Source: JALZKA01 sp963754045
GTDB taxonomy: Bacteria > Actinomycetota > Thermoleophilia > Solirubrobacterales > 70-9
DNA length: 64,000 bases
Direction of reading: 5' to 3'
NCBI GenBank assembly: GCA_963754045.1
Contig: CAVWEN010000002.1
Location: 1,364,001 to 1,428,000, forward strand
Position numbers and translations under genes: made by a program. Below the pieces are notes generated by a model. The model had not been told where the DNA came from. It did not search any database and saw nothing but the letters and a program-made list of their open reading frames with translations. Positions 52,965-60,704 of the stretch are shown piece by piece (within the stretch, counting starts at the first letter, position 1; each line of letters starts with the position of its first letter).

Positions 52965-52991
52965 CTAAAGGATGCCCTACCCCGAACCGAT
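52965..52991 (+). promoter_or_regulatory. sigma-28-type promoter-like site of pilA
   Basis: CTAAAG (52965-52970), 16 nt, CCGAT (52987-52991). The expected transcript start near 53000 lies shortly before the riboswitch (53016), so the leader would carry the entire aptamer. Confidence 0.65.
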
Positions 52992-53015
52992 ACCCAGTAT
53001 CGATGAGTGCCAGTG

Positions 53016-53099
53016 CCTCGGTGCCAAGGGCAAACCCGCCGCGAGGCGGGGACGCAAAGCCATGGGTCTCCTTTGGAGACGGCCAGGCTGCCGCCGGGG
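53016..53099 (+). promoter_or_regulatory. cyclic di-GMP-I (GEMM) riboswitch in the pilA leader
   Basis: Conserved elements in order: AGGGCAAACC, then a stem closed by a GCGA tetraloop (CCCGCC/GGCGGG), GGGACGCAAAGCC, a second hairpin (GTCTCC/GGAGAC), and a final GGCTGCC. P1 pairs CCTCGGTG (53016-53023) with CGCCGGGG (53092-53099). The ligand-contacting G (G20 in Vc2 numbering) is present, so c-di-GMP rather than cGAMP is the expected ligand. Downstream about 65 nt lead to the pilA ribosome site; no obvious terminator is seen. Confidence 0.9.
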
Positions 53100-53173
53100 T
53101 CACAACACGACTTCCGATCGGCTCAAGGCTGGCGGGGCTCTGGCAAATCCACGAGGTCCCGAGGAGGGTACCT

Positions 53174-53614
53174 ATGGTCCAGAAGCTCCGTGAACGGAGT
53201 CAGGGAGAGGGCGGCTTCACGCTCGTCGAGCTCCTTGTAGTCATGCTGATTCTCGGCCTGTTGGCCGCGATCGCGATCCCGTCGTTCTTCAACCAGCGGG
53301 ACAAGGCCAAGGACGCAGACGCGAAGGCGTCGGTTCGCACGGCCCAGACCGCGATGGAGACGTACGCGACCGGTAACCAGGGCAGCTACGTGGGCGCCGA
53401 CACAAGTGCGCTCGAGAACATCGAGGCGACCCTGACCGACGCCCCGAACCCAGTCGCGGTTTCGAATCCCACCGCGGACTCATACAGCATCTCCGTCCTC
53501 TCGGATGCGGGGCAGACGTTCAGTATCGCCCGCGCTGCGGGTGGTACGACGTCGCTGACGTGCAGTCCGGTGGACACCGATGGTTGCCCGCCGAGCGGGA
53601 ACTGGGGCGAGTAA
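53174..53614 (+). CDS. pilA: type IV major pilin PilA
   Basis: A 146-residue class IIIP prepilin: short basic leader ending in Gly-Gly, then FTLVELLVVMLILGLLAAIAIPSF with Phe+1 and Glu+5, the alpha-1 helix, and a C-terminal domain with two Cys (SLTCSPVDTDGCPP) forming a D-region loop. GAGGAGGG lies 5 nt before the ATG. Promoter, c-di-GMP riboswitch, gene and terminator form a self-contained unit. Confidence 0.93.
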   Translation: MVQKLRERSQGEGGFTLVELLVVMLILGLLAAIAIPSFFNQRDKAKDADAKASVRTAQTAMETYATGNQGSYVGADTSALENIEATLTDAPNPVAVSNPTADSYSISVLSDAGQTFSIARAAGGTTSLTCSPVDTDGCPPSGNWGE

Positions 53615-53661
53615 CGCACCAGCAGTGAGCCAACCGGTCCTGAACGGATCGGGACCGAATC

Positions 53662-53693
53662 GAGAAGGGCGACCCCTCGGGGTCGCCCTTCTC
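53662..53693 (+). terminator. strong terminator after pilA
   Basis: A perfect inverted repeat of 14-15 bp (53662-53676 with 53679-53693) with a two- to four-base loop, 48 nt after the pilA stop. No long T-run. It would insulate pilA from the minor pilin operon. Confidence 0.8.
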
Positions 53694-53801
53694 ACGTCTG
53701 TCGCGAAACCTCGATCTACCCGGTGAGATCGGTACCAGCACGGTCTCGCGAAGCGTAAATCCGGCGAATTCTGGACGGGTGGTCCACCTGCAACCAAGTA
53801 T

Positions 53802-53828
53802 CTCAAGCGCCCGTGCTCGTCCCCCGAT
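53802..53828 (+). promoter_or_regulatory. sigma-28-type promoter-like site of the minor pilin operon
   Basis: CTCAAG (53802-53807), 16 nt, CCGAT (53824-53828), only 11 nt before the ATG at 53840. The mRNA would be leaderless or nearly so. Confidence 0.6.
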
Positions 53829-53839
53829 GAATCGGCGAG

Positions 53840-55156
53840 ATGACCCTTTGCGCATCAGCTGTGCAGCGGGGGGGGCAGGCACCAGGCAGGGAGGCCGGAT
53901 TTGCCGTGCCGGCCGCTCTCGCGTCAATCGTTGCCGCCCTGGCGATCGCCATGGTGAGCGTCGTGGTCGCCGGTGCCGTGCAGCGCGGCTCGAACCGCGA
54001 CGCAGGTAGCAAGGCTGCACTCGCGGCAGCCGAAGCGGGAGTCAGTCAGGTCCTTCTTCATTACAACCGCATCCCGACCACCGCGGTGACGCCGTGCATC
54101 GCTGCGAATGCGTCGAGCGTATTCCTGAGCGCGGTCGAGGCGAACGGCTGGTGCCCGGCGGTTACGGGCCGCTCGGGAGAGGGGAGCTTCTCGTATCGCG
54201 TTATGCCCACGGACGGCGCACTGGAGATCGTCTCGACCGGGACGGCGCGCAATGCCTCACGGCGGGTGCACGTCGACGCCGCTTCGGTTAGCGGACAGGG
54301 CATCTTCGGGACCGCCACCGTCCAGGCGCAGGATCACCTGACAATGCGCTCGAACTCGGTGATCGAGGCCGACCTGGCGACCAACGGGGACGTGACGATG
54401 TCGTCCAACGCACGGATCTGCGGGGACGCCTACTACGGGGTCGGACGAGCCTTCACCATCAGTGGCAACGCCACCCAGACCTGTGGCGTGCGCGCCCAGC
54501 GGGATCTGAATCTGCCGCCGGTCAACCAGGGCGACGCCGCGGCTGTGAACGACAACACACGGTTCTTCGCGTTCGATCCGGCCCAGGGACACGCCGGCCG
54601 TGTGACCTGGACTGGAGCGTCCCGCCAGCTGAGCCTGCGCCAGAACTCGGCCTTGACCCTCGGAGGCTCGGTCTACTCATTCTGCACGCTCGAGATGTCG
54701 TCGAACACCACTCTCTTCGTGGCCCCCGGAGCGTCGGTCACGATCTACTTCGATTCTCCCGAGGCGTGCGGCCTGGCGCCGGGAACTCAGCAGCTCTCGC
54801 TCAACTCGAACTCCCGGATCACGTCGAGCAGCGGTGCCGTGAACGTGGCCATGCTGTTCGTCGGATCGGAAACGGTTCCGAGCTCGATCAACCTCTCGAG
54901 CAACACCCAGGTCGCCGGGTCGTGCGAACAGAACTTCGTCATCTACGCGCCGCGCACCGCGGTGACGCTGAACTCGAACTCTCGCTACTGCGGGGCAATC
55001 GCGGCCAAGTCGATCGACCTGGACTCAAACTCGCAGATCTACGCCGACAACAGTTCCAGCGGGTTCGTCCTTCCCAACGTGGCGCCGCACTACGCGCCTG
55101 GCAGGTTCGTCGAGTGCACGGAACGGGTCCCCGCAACCCCGGACGAAGGTTGTTGA
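53840..55156 (+). CDS. PilX-like pilus protein with Ser/Asn-rich repeats
   Basis: A 438-residue protein. The N-terminus has a prepilin-like EAGFAVPAALASIVAALAIAM helix but lacks Glu+5, as in PilX/GspK types. The body (about residues 150-420) repeats a motif around SNS/SSN (MRSNSVIEADL, MSSNARICGD, LNSNSRITSS, LSSNTQVAG, LDSNSQIYAD) at regular intervals, suggesting a beta-helix, with several Cys. It could cap the pilus tip. First gene of a three-gene minor pilin operon; stop overlaps the next ATG. Confidence 0.78.
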   Translation: MTLCASAVQRGGQAPGREAGFAVPAALASIVAALAIAMVSVVVAGAVQRGSNRDAGSKAALAAAEAGVSQVLLHYNRIPTTAVTPCIAANASSVFLSAVEANGWCPAVTGRSGEGSFSYRVMPTDGALEIVSTGTARNASRRVHVDAASVSGQGIFGTATVQAQDHLTMRSNSVIEADLATNGDVTMSSNARICGDAYYGVGRAFTISGNATQTCGVRAQRDLNLPPVNQGDAAAVNDNTRFFAFDPAQGHAGRVTWTGASRQLSLRQNSALTLGGSVYSFCTLEMSSNTTLFVAPGASVTIYFDSPEACGLAPGTQQLSLNSNSRITSSSGAVNVAMLFVGSETVPSSINLSSNTQVAGSCEQNFVIYAPRTAVTLNSNSRYCGAIAAKSIDLDSNSQIYADNSSSGFVLPNVAPHYAPGRFVECTERVPATPDEGC

Positions 55157-55704
55157 TGAGAGCGATTGGCGAGGAGGGGGGAATGACCCTGCCTGAGCTG
55201 CTCATCGCGGTCACCATCGGACTGGTGGTCCTGGCCGCCTCGGGCATGGTGATGGTCCTCGCCGCGCGCAGCGAGCCTCGGCTTGCGGAGCGCTCCGCCG
55301 ACGTCCAGAGCGCCCGCACGATGATGGAGCGTGTAACCCGCGAGCTCAGGCAGGGGGCAACGGTCAGGGCCGCAACCGGCTCATCGCTCACGGTGGTGAC
55401 CTTGGTCCCGCGTGCGGCGTGCGGCGGATCGGCGCCGGGGCCAACGAGGTCTTGCGCGGTTACCTACAACTGTGGTTCCGGGACCTGCACACGAGCTGAG
55501 GGCAATGCCGACGGCACCGGTTCCTCGGCGCCGGTCCTCGTGGCCGAGGGGCTCGACAGCGCAGCGGTCTTCAGCTATGCCCCATCCACACTGGAGCCCA
55601 CCTATATCGGGATCAAGCTGGGGTTTTCCTCAAGCGACGGCGACGATTCGATCACCCTGACCGACGGAGTCCATCTCAGAAACGGATCGGGAGGTGTCGC
55701 ATGA
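55156..55704 (+). CDS. PilW-like minor prepilin
   Basis: A 182-residue prepilin: short leader ending in GG, then MTLPELLIAVTIGLVVLAA with Met+1 and Glu+5. The external domain contains four Cys (ACGG, SCAV, NCGSGTC). Type-IV minor pilins of this size prime assembly with PilV and PilX types. ATG overlaps the previous stop by one base; stop overlaps the next start by 4 nt. Confidence 0.82.
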   Translation: MRAIGEEGGMTLPELLIAVTIGLVVLAASGMVMVLAARSEPRLAERSADVQSARTMMERVTRELRQGATVRAATGSSLTVVTLVPRAACGGSAPGPTRSCAVTYNCGSGTCTRAEGNADGTGSSAPVLVAEGLDSAAVFSYAPSTLEPTYIGIKLGFSSSDGDDSITLTDGVHLRNGSGGVA

Positions 55705-57062
55705 GGAGCCTGCGCTCAGAGGCCGGGGTCACCCTGGTCGAGGGAATCGTGGGCATCATGATCGTCACGATCGGGGCCCTGGCCGTGCTGGGCGCGGTCG
55801 ACGGCGGCACCCGCGCGGCGTTTCGCGCTGAGCAGGGCCAGGTGGTGATCAACCAGGTTCAGGCGGAGCTCGAGCGCATTCAGGGGATGCCCTTCGCCAG
55901 CGTCGCCCTCACGAGCGCTCCGGCCACCTCGCCCGACCCAAGGGCGCCAGCCTCCCGAGTGAGCGGCACCAGCTTCGCGGTCAATCGGGATGGTTCCTCG
56001 CGGATGCCTTTGGTCGTAGATGGCGATGGGACGCTTTCGCCCGTGGGCACTCCATTTCAGAGCGGCGACGTGCGCGGCACCCTGCAGAGGTTCGTAGTCT
56101 GGATGGACGAGCCGCGGTGTCCCGAGGCACTTTGTCCCGGCGCGCAGGACCTGAAGCGGGTGATCGTGACGGCGACTCTCGACGAGACCGGTTCAGGAGG
56201 GCAGCGCGCGTATCAGGAACTGCATACCGACCTCTCAGATCCAGACACGACGCCCGTCGACGACGCCGTGCCCCCCGGCCCGGGCGACGAGGACACCTCC
56301 GCGACCTTCTGGCTGACGGATACGCCGTGCAGCGAGGCCGAGCGCCAACCTCTGACCGGGAATCACCTGACGCACAACACGCTGGGAACCTGCAACGACG
56401 GCGTGCTCAGCGGTCTCACCGGCGGTGCCCCTGACCTGATGTACGTCGAGTCCCCGGCGCTCGACCCGAACTATCCCGACGCTGGGCAGCCGCTGTACGA
56501 CTACTCCACCGACGTCGAGCCCGCGACCAACGGCACGCTGGACAAGGGCCTGCAGCTGCGCCGGCCAACGCTGTCGGGCTGCATCTTCTCTCCGTCATTG
56601 CTCGACGGAGTCCCCCAGCAGAAGGTGCACCGCTGGCTGGCGCCGCCCGTGCCCAACAACCTGGAGCTTCTCCTCGACGGGGAGGCGACCCTGTCGCTGT
56701 GGACCCGAACCATCAACGACGCCGCGCACAGCGGTGAGATCTGCGTCTGGCTCTTCGTCAGGAGACTCAACGCCCTTGGCGTGCCGGTCGATACGCCCGT
56801 GGTCAATCAGCAGATCCTGAACCTCACCTACTTCCGCCACGACGACACGAGCTGGCCTCAGGGCGACTACTCGGAGGTCACGGTGGACATGGACTACGTC
56901 TCCGCGGCTCAGAGCCTGCTGCCCGGAGAGCAGCTGGGCCTTGCCATCAGCGTCAACCGCGCCGGGACGGCTGGCAGCGGCCTGGAGTTCATGTACGACC
57001 ATCCGAGCTTTGACAGCCGCCTGGAGGTTTCCACCTCCTCGCCGCTTCCGATCTGGGAATAG
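55701..57062 (+). CDS. PilV-like minor prepilin with large external domain
   Basis: A 453-residue protein with an N-terminal prepilin helix (EAGVTLVEGIVGIMIVTIGALAV; G-1, V+1, E+5). Unlike usual minor pilins of about 150-200 residues, about 260 extra residues follow, with a Pro/Gly/Asp linker (about 190-205) and a beta-rich region (TATLSLWTRTINDAAH-like, LYDYSTDVE) that looks like a carbohydrate- or surface-binding jelly roll. It is a good candidate for a tip adhesin. Last gene of the operon. Confidence 0.78.
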   Translation: MRSLRSEAGVTLVEGIVGIMIVTIGALAVLGAVDGGTRAAFRAEQGQVVINQVQAELERIQGMPFASVALTSAPATSPDPRAPASRVSGTSFAVNRDGSSRMPLVVDGDGTLSPVGTPFQSGDVRGTLQRFVVWMDEPRCPEALCPGAQDLKRVIVTATLDETGSGGQRAYQELHTDLSDPDTTPVDDAVPPGPGDEDTSATFWLTDTPCSEAERQPLTGNHLTHNTLGTCNDGVLSGLTGGAPDLMYVESPALDPNYPDAGQPLYDYSTDVEPATNGTLDKGLQLRRPTLSGCIFSPSLLDGVPQQKVHRWLAPPVPNNLELLLDGEATLSLWTRTINDAAHSGEICVWLFVRRLNALGVPVDTPVVNQQILNLTYFRHDDTSWPQGDYSEVTVDMDYVSAAQSLLPGEQLGLAISVNRAGTAGSGLEFMYDHPSFDSRLEVSTSSPLPIWE

Positions 57063-57073
57063 CGCAGGCACGG

Positions 57074-57100
57074 CTCAACTCGTTGCTCCCTCGCGCCGAT
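57074..57100 (+). promoter_or_regulatory. sigma-28-type promoter-like site of pilD
   Basis: CTCAAC (57074-57079), 16 nt, CCGAT (57096-57100), 37-46 nt before the prepilin peptidase start. Last base of the -35 half is C rather than G. Confidence 0.55.
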
Positions 57101-57136
57101 GAAGCACACATCGGTAGGCCTTCCAGCTGTAGATAG

Positions 57137-57907
57137 GTGTCCCTGATGCTCGCAGTTCCAATGTTCGTCTTCGGCGCCGTGCTCGGCAGCTTCTCGACCG
57201 CGCTCGCCCACCGTCTGCCGCGAGGCGAGAACTGGGTATCCGACCGGTCGCGCTGTCCCGAATGCGGAGCTGAGATCCGCGCACGCGACAACGTGCCGCT
57301 GATTTCATGGCTTGCGCTGCGCGGCCACTGCCGCGACTGCGACGCCTCGATCCCGGCGCGCTACCCGCTCGCCGAGATGACGATGGCTTCCCTGTTCGTC
57401 GTGACCTACGCGGTACTGGGCGCGGACCCGTGGTACGAGCTCGCGCTCGGGTTGACGCTTTGCACGGTGCTGGTGACGATTACGCTGACCGACCTCGAGC
57501 AGCGGATCATCCCGAACAAGGTGGTGCTGGCGGGCTCGATCGCCGCGGTCGCGATCGCGGCTATCGGTGACCCAGGGAGCCTGACTGAACGCGGTATCGC
57601 TGCTTTGGCCGGCGGTGGAGGACTGTTCCTCGTTGTCATGGCCTACCCAAAAGGGATGGGTATGGGCGATGCCAAGCTCGTCGGGATGATGGGCCTGTTC
57701 CTCGGCAAGGCCGTCGCGCCAGCCATTCTGATCGGGTTTGCCCTCGGCGCTCTGGTTGGCGTCGCGATGATGGTCCGAGGGGGCTCGGCGGCGCGAAAGC
57801 AGGCAATCCCGTTCGGCCCGTTCCTCGCCGTCGGGGGTGTGATCGGCCTGCTGGCTGGCGTTGACATCGTCGACTGGTACGTCGGCGAGTTCTTTCCCTC
57901 GAGCTGA
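57137..57907 (+). CDS. pilD: prepilin peptidase/N-methyltransferase PilD
   Basis: A 256-residue membrane aspartyl protease that cleaves prepilins after Gly and methylates the new N-terminus. N-terminal cytosolic part with two CxxC pairs (CPEC and CRDC; zinc site), catalytic Asp in TDLEQRIIPN and in GMGDAKL, and about seven membrane helices. GTG at 57137; an ATG at 57146 is also possible. Confidence 0.94.
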   Translation: MSLMLAVPMFVFGAVLGSFSTALAHRLPRGENWVSDRSRCPECGAEIRARDNVPLISWLALRGHCRDCDASIPARYPLAEMTMASLFVVTYAVLGADPWYELALGLTLCTVLVTITLTDLEQRIIPNKVVLAGSIAAVAIAAIGDPGSLTERGIAALAGGGGLFLVVMAYPKGMGMGDAKLVGMMGLFLGKAVAPAILIGFALGALVGVAMMVRGGSAARKQAIPFGPFLAVGGVIGLLAGVDIVDWYVGEFFPSS

Positions 57908-57945
57908 CCGCTGCCATCCGCCCGCCGCCCGAGGCGTCCAGTGGA

Positions 57946-57972
57946 CTCAAGTGATCGCCTTCAGTGGCCGAT
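57946..57972 (+). promoter_or_regulatory. sigma-28-type promoter-like site of pilMNO
   Basis: CTCAAG (57946-57951), 16 nt, CCGAT (57968-57972), 27 nt before the ATG at 58000. It argues against the earlier GTG at 57964, which would lie inside the promoter. Confidence 0.65.
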
Positions 57973-57999
57973 TGTCTGAACGACCCCCGGTCCTCACAA

Positions 58000-59145
58000 A
58001 TGGCACTGGCACTAGGCACATCCAGCAAGACAAAGTCCGTCGTCGGTCTCGACATCGAGGCGGGCAGCGTTGCTGCGACCGAGGTCAGGATGAACGGCAG
58101 CGCCGAGGTTGTCGCTCAGGGCGTGGTGCCACTTGCGCCCGGGATCTTCCGCGAGGGTGAGGTCGTGGACGCTGATGCGTTGGGAGTGGCGATCAAGGAG
58201 CTCTTCGCCACCCACAAGTTGAACTCGCGCAACGTCCGTCTCGGGGTGGCCAACCAACGCGTCGCCGTGAGGACCATGCAGCTTCCCGCCATCGACAATC
58301 CTGACGAACTCGAGACGGCGATCCGTTTCCAGGCCCAGGACCACATCCCGATGCCGCTCGACCAGTCCGTGCTCGACTGGCAGGTGATCGGTCACTCACA
58401 GGGCGAAAGCGGCGATCGTCGGGTCCACGCCGTTGCGGTCGCGGCACGCCGCGACATGCTCGGCCAGGTGATGAACGCGATGCAGGCGGGTGGCCTGCGG
58501 CCGATCGGTATCGATCACTCCGCGTTCGGGATGATCAGGGCCCTCGCCCGCGAGGAGGGCTCCACGGTCGGCGCTGGCGAGTACGTCGACGCCCCCAGCT
58601 ACGAGGAGCGGATTGGCTCGCCCGACGCGATGGCAACCGTCGCGCCGCAGGTGCCGGCGCGCCTCTACTGCAACCTCGGCGACATCACGAACCTCGCCGT
58701 CGCGCGTGGCACCAGTTGTCTGTTCACCCGCATGGCCTCGTTCGGCATCGAGGGCATAGCCCAAAAGCTCGCCGAGCGACGCCAGCTCACCCTTGAGCAC
58801 GCGCGACAGTGGCTTACCCACGTCGGTCTAGAGCAGCCACTCGAGGCGATCGACGGTGACGCGGAGCATGTCGAGGCCGCCCGCGAGGCACTCGCCGATG
58901 GCGCCGCCAAGCTCGCCGACGAGCTGCGCCTATCGCTCGAGTACTACGGCGCCCAGGAAGGAGCCGTCGCGATCGACGGCGTCGTTGCCTGCGGCCCCGG
59001 CGCGACGATCCCCGGCCTGGTCGAGCGCCTCCAGCGCGACCTGGGCCATCCGTTCACGATCGCGCGTCCCGCCCTGCTCAGTCACCTCGACGAGGCTTCT
59101 GCCGCCCGTCTCACCCTGTCCTACGGCCTTGCGCTGGAGCGATAG
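58000..59145 (+). CDS. pilM: pilus assembly protein PilM
   Basis: A 381-residue actin-like ATPase of the cytoplasmic ring. KSVVGLDIEAGSVAATEV is phosphate-1-like; later GDITNLAVARGTSCLFTR and VACGPGATIPGLVERL complete the ATP-binding site. It binds the N-terminal tail of PilN. ATG at 58000 follows the promoter; no good ribosome site is visible. First gene of the pilM-N-O operon. Confidence 0.9.
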   Translation: MALALGTSSKTKSVVGLDIEAGSVAATEVRMNGSAEVVAQGVVPLAPGIFREGEVVDADALGVAIKELFATHKLNSRNVRLGVANQRVAVRTMQLPAIDNPDELETAIRFQAQDHIPMPLDQSVLDWQVIGHSQGESGDRRVHAVAVAARRDMLGQVMNAMQAGGLRPIGIDHSAFGMIRALAREEGSTVGAGEYVDAPSYEERIGSPDAMATVAPQVPARLYCNLGDITNLAVARGTSCLFTRMASFGIEGIAQKLAERRQLTLEHARQWLTHVGLEQPLEAIDGDAEHVEAAREALADGAAKLADELRLSLEYYGAQEGAVAIDGVVACGPGATIPGLVERLQRDLGHPFTIARPALLSHLDEASAARLTLSYGLALER

Positions 59146-59874
59146 ATGAGGCCCGTCAACCTGATCCCGCCCGAGGATCGCCGTGGCGACCGTGCGCCGC
59201 TGCGGGCAGGCGCCCTCTCGTACGGGGTGTTGGGCGCCCTGGCGGTTGCGTTGATCGCGGTCACGGCGTTGGTGATGATCGGCAACGACGTCACCGAGAA
59301 GGAGAACCAGCTCGCGGTCCTCGAAACCACCGAGCAGACCCTTGCCGCGGAGGCACAGGCACTGGCGCCTTACGCCGAGTTCGCCAGCGTTCAGCAGGCG
59401 CGCGAGCAGACCGTGACAAGCCTTGCCGAGAGTCGCTTCGACTGGGAGCGCATCCTTCGTGAGCTCGCAATCGTGAACCCCGAGGATGTCTTCATGCTCG
59501 AGGTCAGCGGGACTGGGGGAGGCGAGCTGACCGGGGCGGAGGCGAGGAACTTGGCTACGGCGGGGACGCCCGCGCTGACGGTGCTCGGCTGCTCGATTGG
59601 GCAGGACGCCGTCGCCAGATTCGTCGCTGCCTTGGAGGACATCGACGGGGTCACTCGCGTCGGGCTCTCAGAATCCGTGCTCGAAGAGGAGGAGGACTCG
59701 GACTGCTCGAAGCGTGGGCTCCCGTACGCGTTCCAGGCAACAGCCGCCTTCGACAGTGTCACCGCTTCCGCGCCTCCCACCGACCCCGCGGCTCCACCGG
59801 AGACCAACTCGGTCCAGGAACAGACGGCCGAGGCCCAGAAGGCGGCCGAGATCGTGCCGAAGGTAGGCCAGTGA
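59146..59874 (+). CDS. pilN: pilus assembly protein PilN
   Basis: A 242-residue protein whose start NLIPPEDRR corresponds to the PilM-binding tail, then one membrane helix (about 22-45), a coiled-coil segment (about 48-80) and a ferredoxin-like periplasmic/extracellular domain with a Cys pair. The C-terminus is Pro/Thr rich. It starts directly at the pilM stop; GTGA overlap with pilO. Confidence 0.88.
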   Translation: MRPVNLIPPEDRRGDRAPLRAGALSYGVLGALAVALIAVTALVMIGNDVTEKENQLAVLETTEQTLAAEAQALAPYAEFASVQQAREQTVTSLAESRFDWERILRELAIVNPEDVFMLEVSGTGGGELTGAEARNLATAGTPALTVLGCSIGQDAVARFVAALEDIDGVTRVGLSESVLEEEEDSDCSKRGLPYAFQATAAFDSVTASAPPTDPAAPPETNSVQEQTAEAQKAAEIVPKVGQ

Positions 59875-60704
59875 AGGCCAGCGACCGCGCGATCCTGTTC
59901 GGCGTCCTGATCCTCGGGATGGCTGCGAGCTTCTGGTTCTTCCTGCTCTCGCCCAAGCGCGACGACGCGGCGGTGCTCGGCGACAGAATCGCTGAAACTC
60001 AGAGCGCAATCGACGCAAAGCAGGCGACCGTAGACGCCGCACGCGCTGCCCAGGACGGCTATGAGGAGAGCTATCGGTCGCTGATCGTGCTCGGCAAGGC
60101 TGCTCCGGAGCAGTCGGACACGCCGACGCTGGTCACATTGCTGCAGGGAATCGCATCGGACGCAGACGTCGGGTTCACGGGCATCAAGCTCGAGGATCAG
60201 TCGACCGCCCCGGCGGCCCCGGCGTCCGCGCCCCAGGCTCCGGCCAAGCCGCCCGCCGAGGGTGCCGCCGCACCGGCCCCGGCTGCGACCCCGGTCGCCG
60301 CAACTGAAGTTGCCACTGCCGGCCTGCCGCTTGGCACCACGGTCGGCAGCGCCGGCCTACCAGTGATGCCGTACACAGTCACCGTTGGCGGGTCCTACTT
60401 TGGAATCGCTGACTTCTTCGAGGGCGTGGATGGTTTGGTCAGCGAAAAGCGTGGCAAGCTGGTTGTCGACGGGCGCCTCTTTACGGTCGACGGCTTCAGT
60501 GTCGCGCCCCCAAAGAACGAAGGCTCCTCCGACGGCAGGTTCCTGGTCGGCACGCTGAACTTCACGACCTACATCGTTCCCGCCTCGCAGGGAGTCGCCG
60601 CCGGTGCGACGCCCACTGATCCGACCCAGGCGATTCCGGCCGCCAACCCGACACCGGCTCCGGCAGCACCGACCCCGGCGCCAGCGGCAAGCGTGGCTCC
60701 ATGA
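59871..60704 (+). CDS. pilO: pilus assembly protein PilO
   Basis: A 277-residue bitopic protein: membrane helix at about 6-25, coiled coil at about 30-65, and a ferredoxin-like domain (about 80-245, including MPYTVTVGGSYFGIADFFEGVD) interrupted by an Ala/Pro-rich insert (about 110-150). The C-terminus is again Ala/Pro-rich. It pairs with PilN. GTG start. Confidence 0.88.
   Translation: MKASDRAILFGVLILGMAASFWFFLLSPKRDDAAVLGDRIAETQSAIDAKQATVDAARAAQDGYEESYRSLIVLGKAAPEQSDTPTLVTLLQGIASDADVGFTGIKLEDQSTAPAAPASAPQAPAKPPAEGAAAPAPAATPVAATEVATAGLPLGTTVGSAGLPVMPYTVTVGGSYFGIADFFEGVDGLVSEKRGKLVVDGRLFTVDGFSVAPPKNEGSSDGRFLVGTLNFTTYIVPASQGVAAGATPTDPTQAIPAANPTPAPAAPTPAPAASVAP

Noticed and set aside
57964..57999. 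GTG at 57964 as start of pilM
   Set aside because: It lies inside the promoter-like site, and homology starts after the ATG at 58000.
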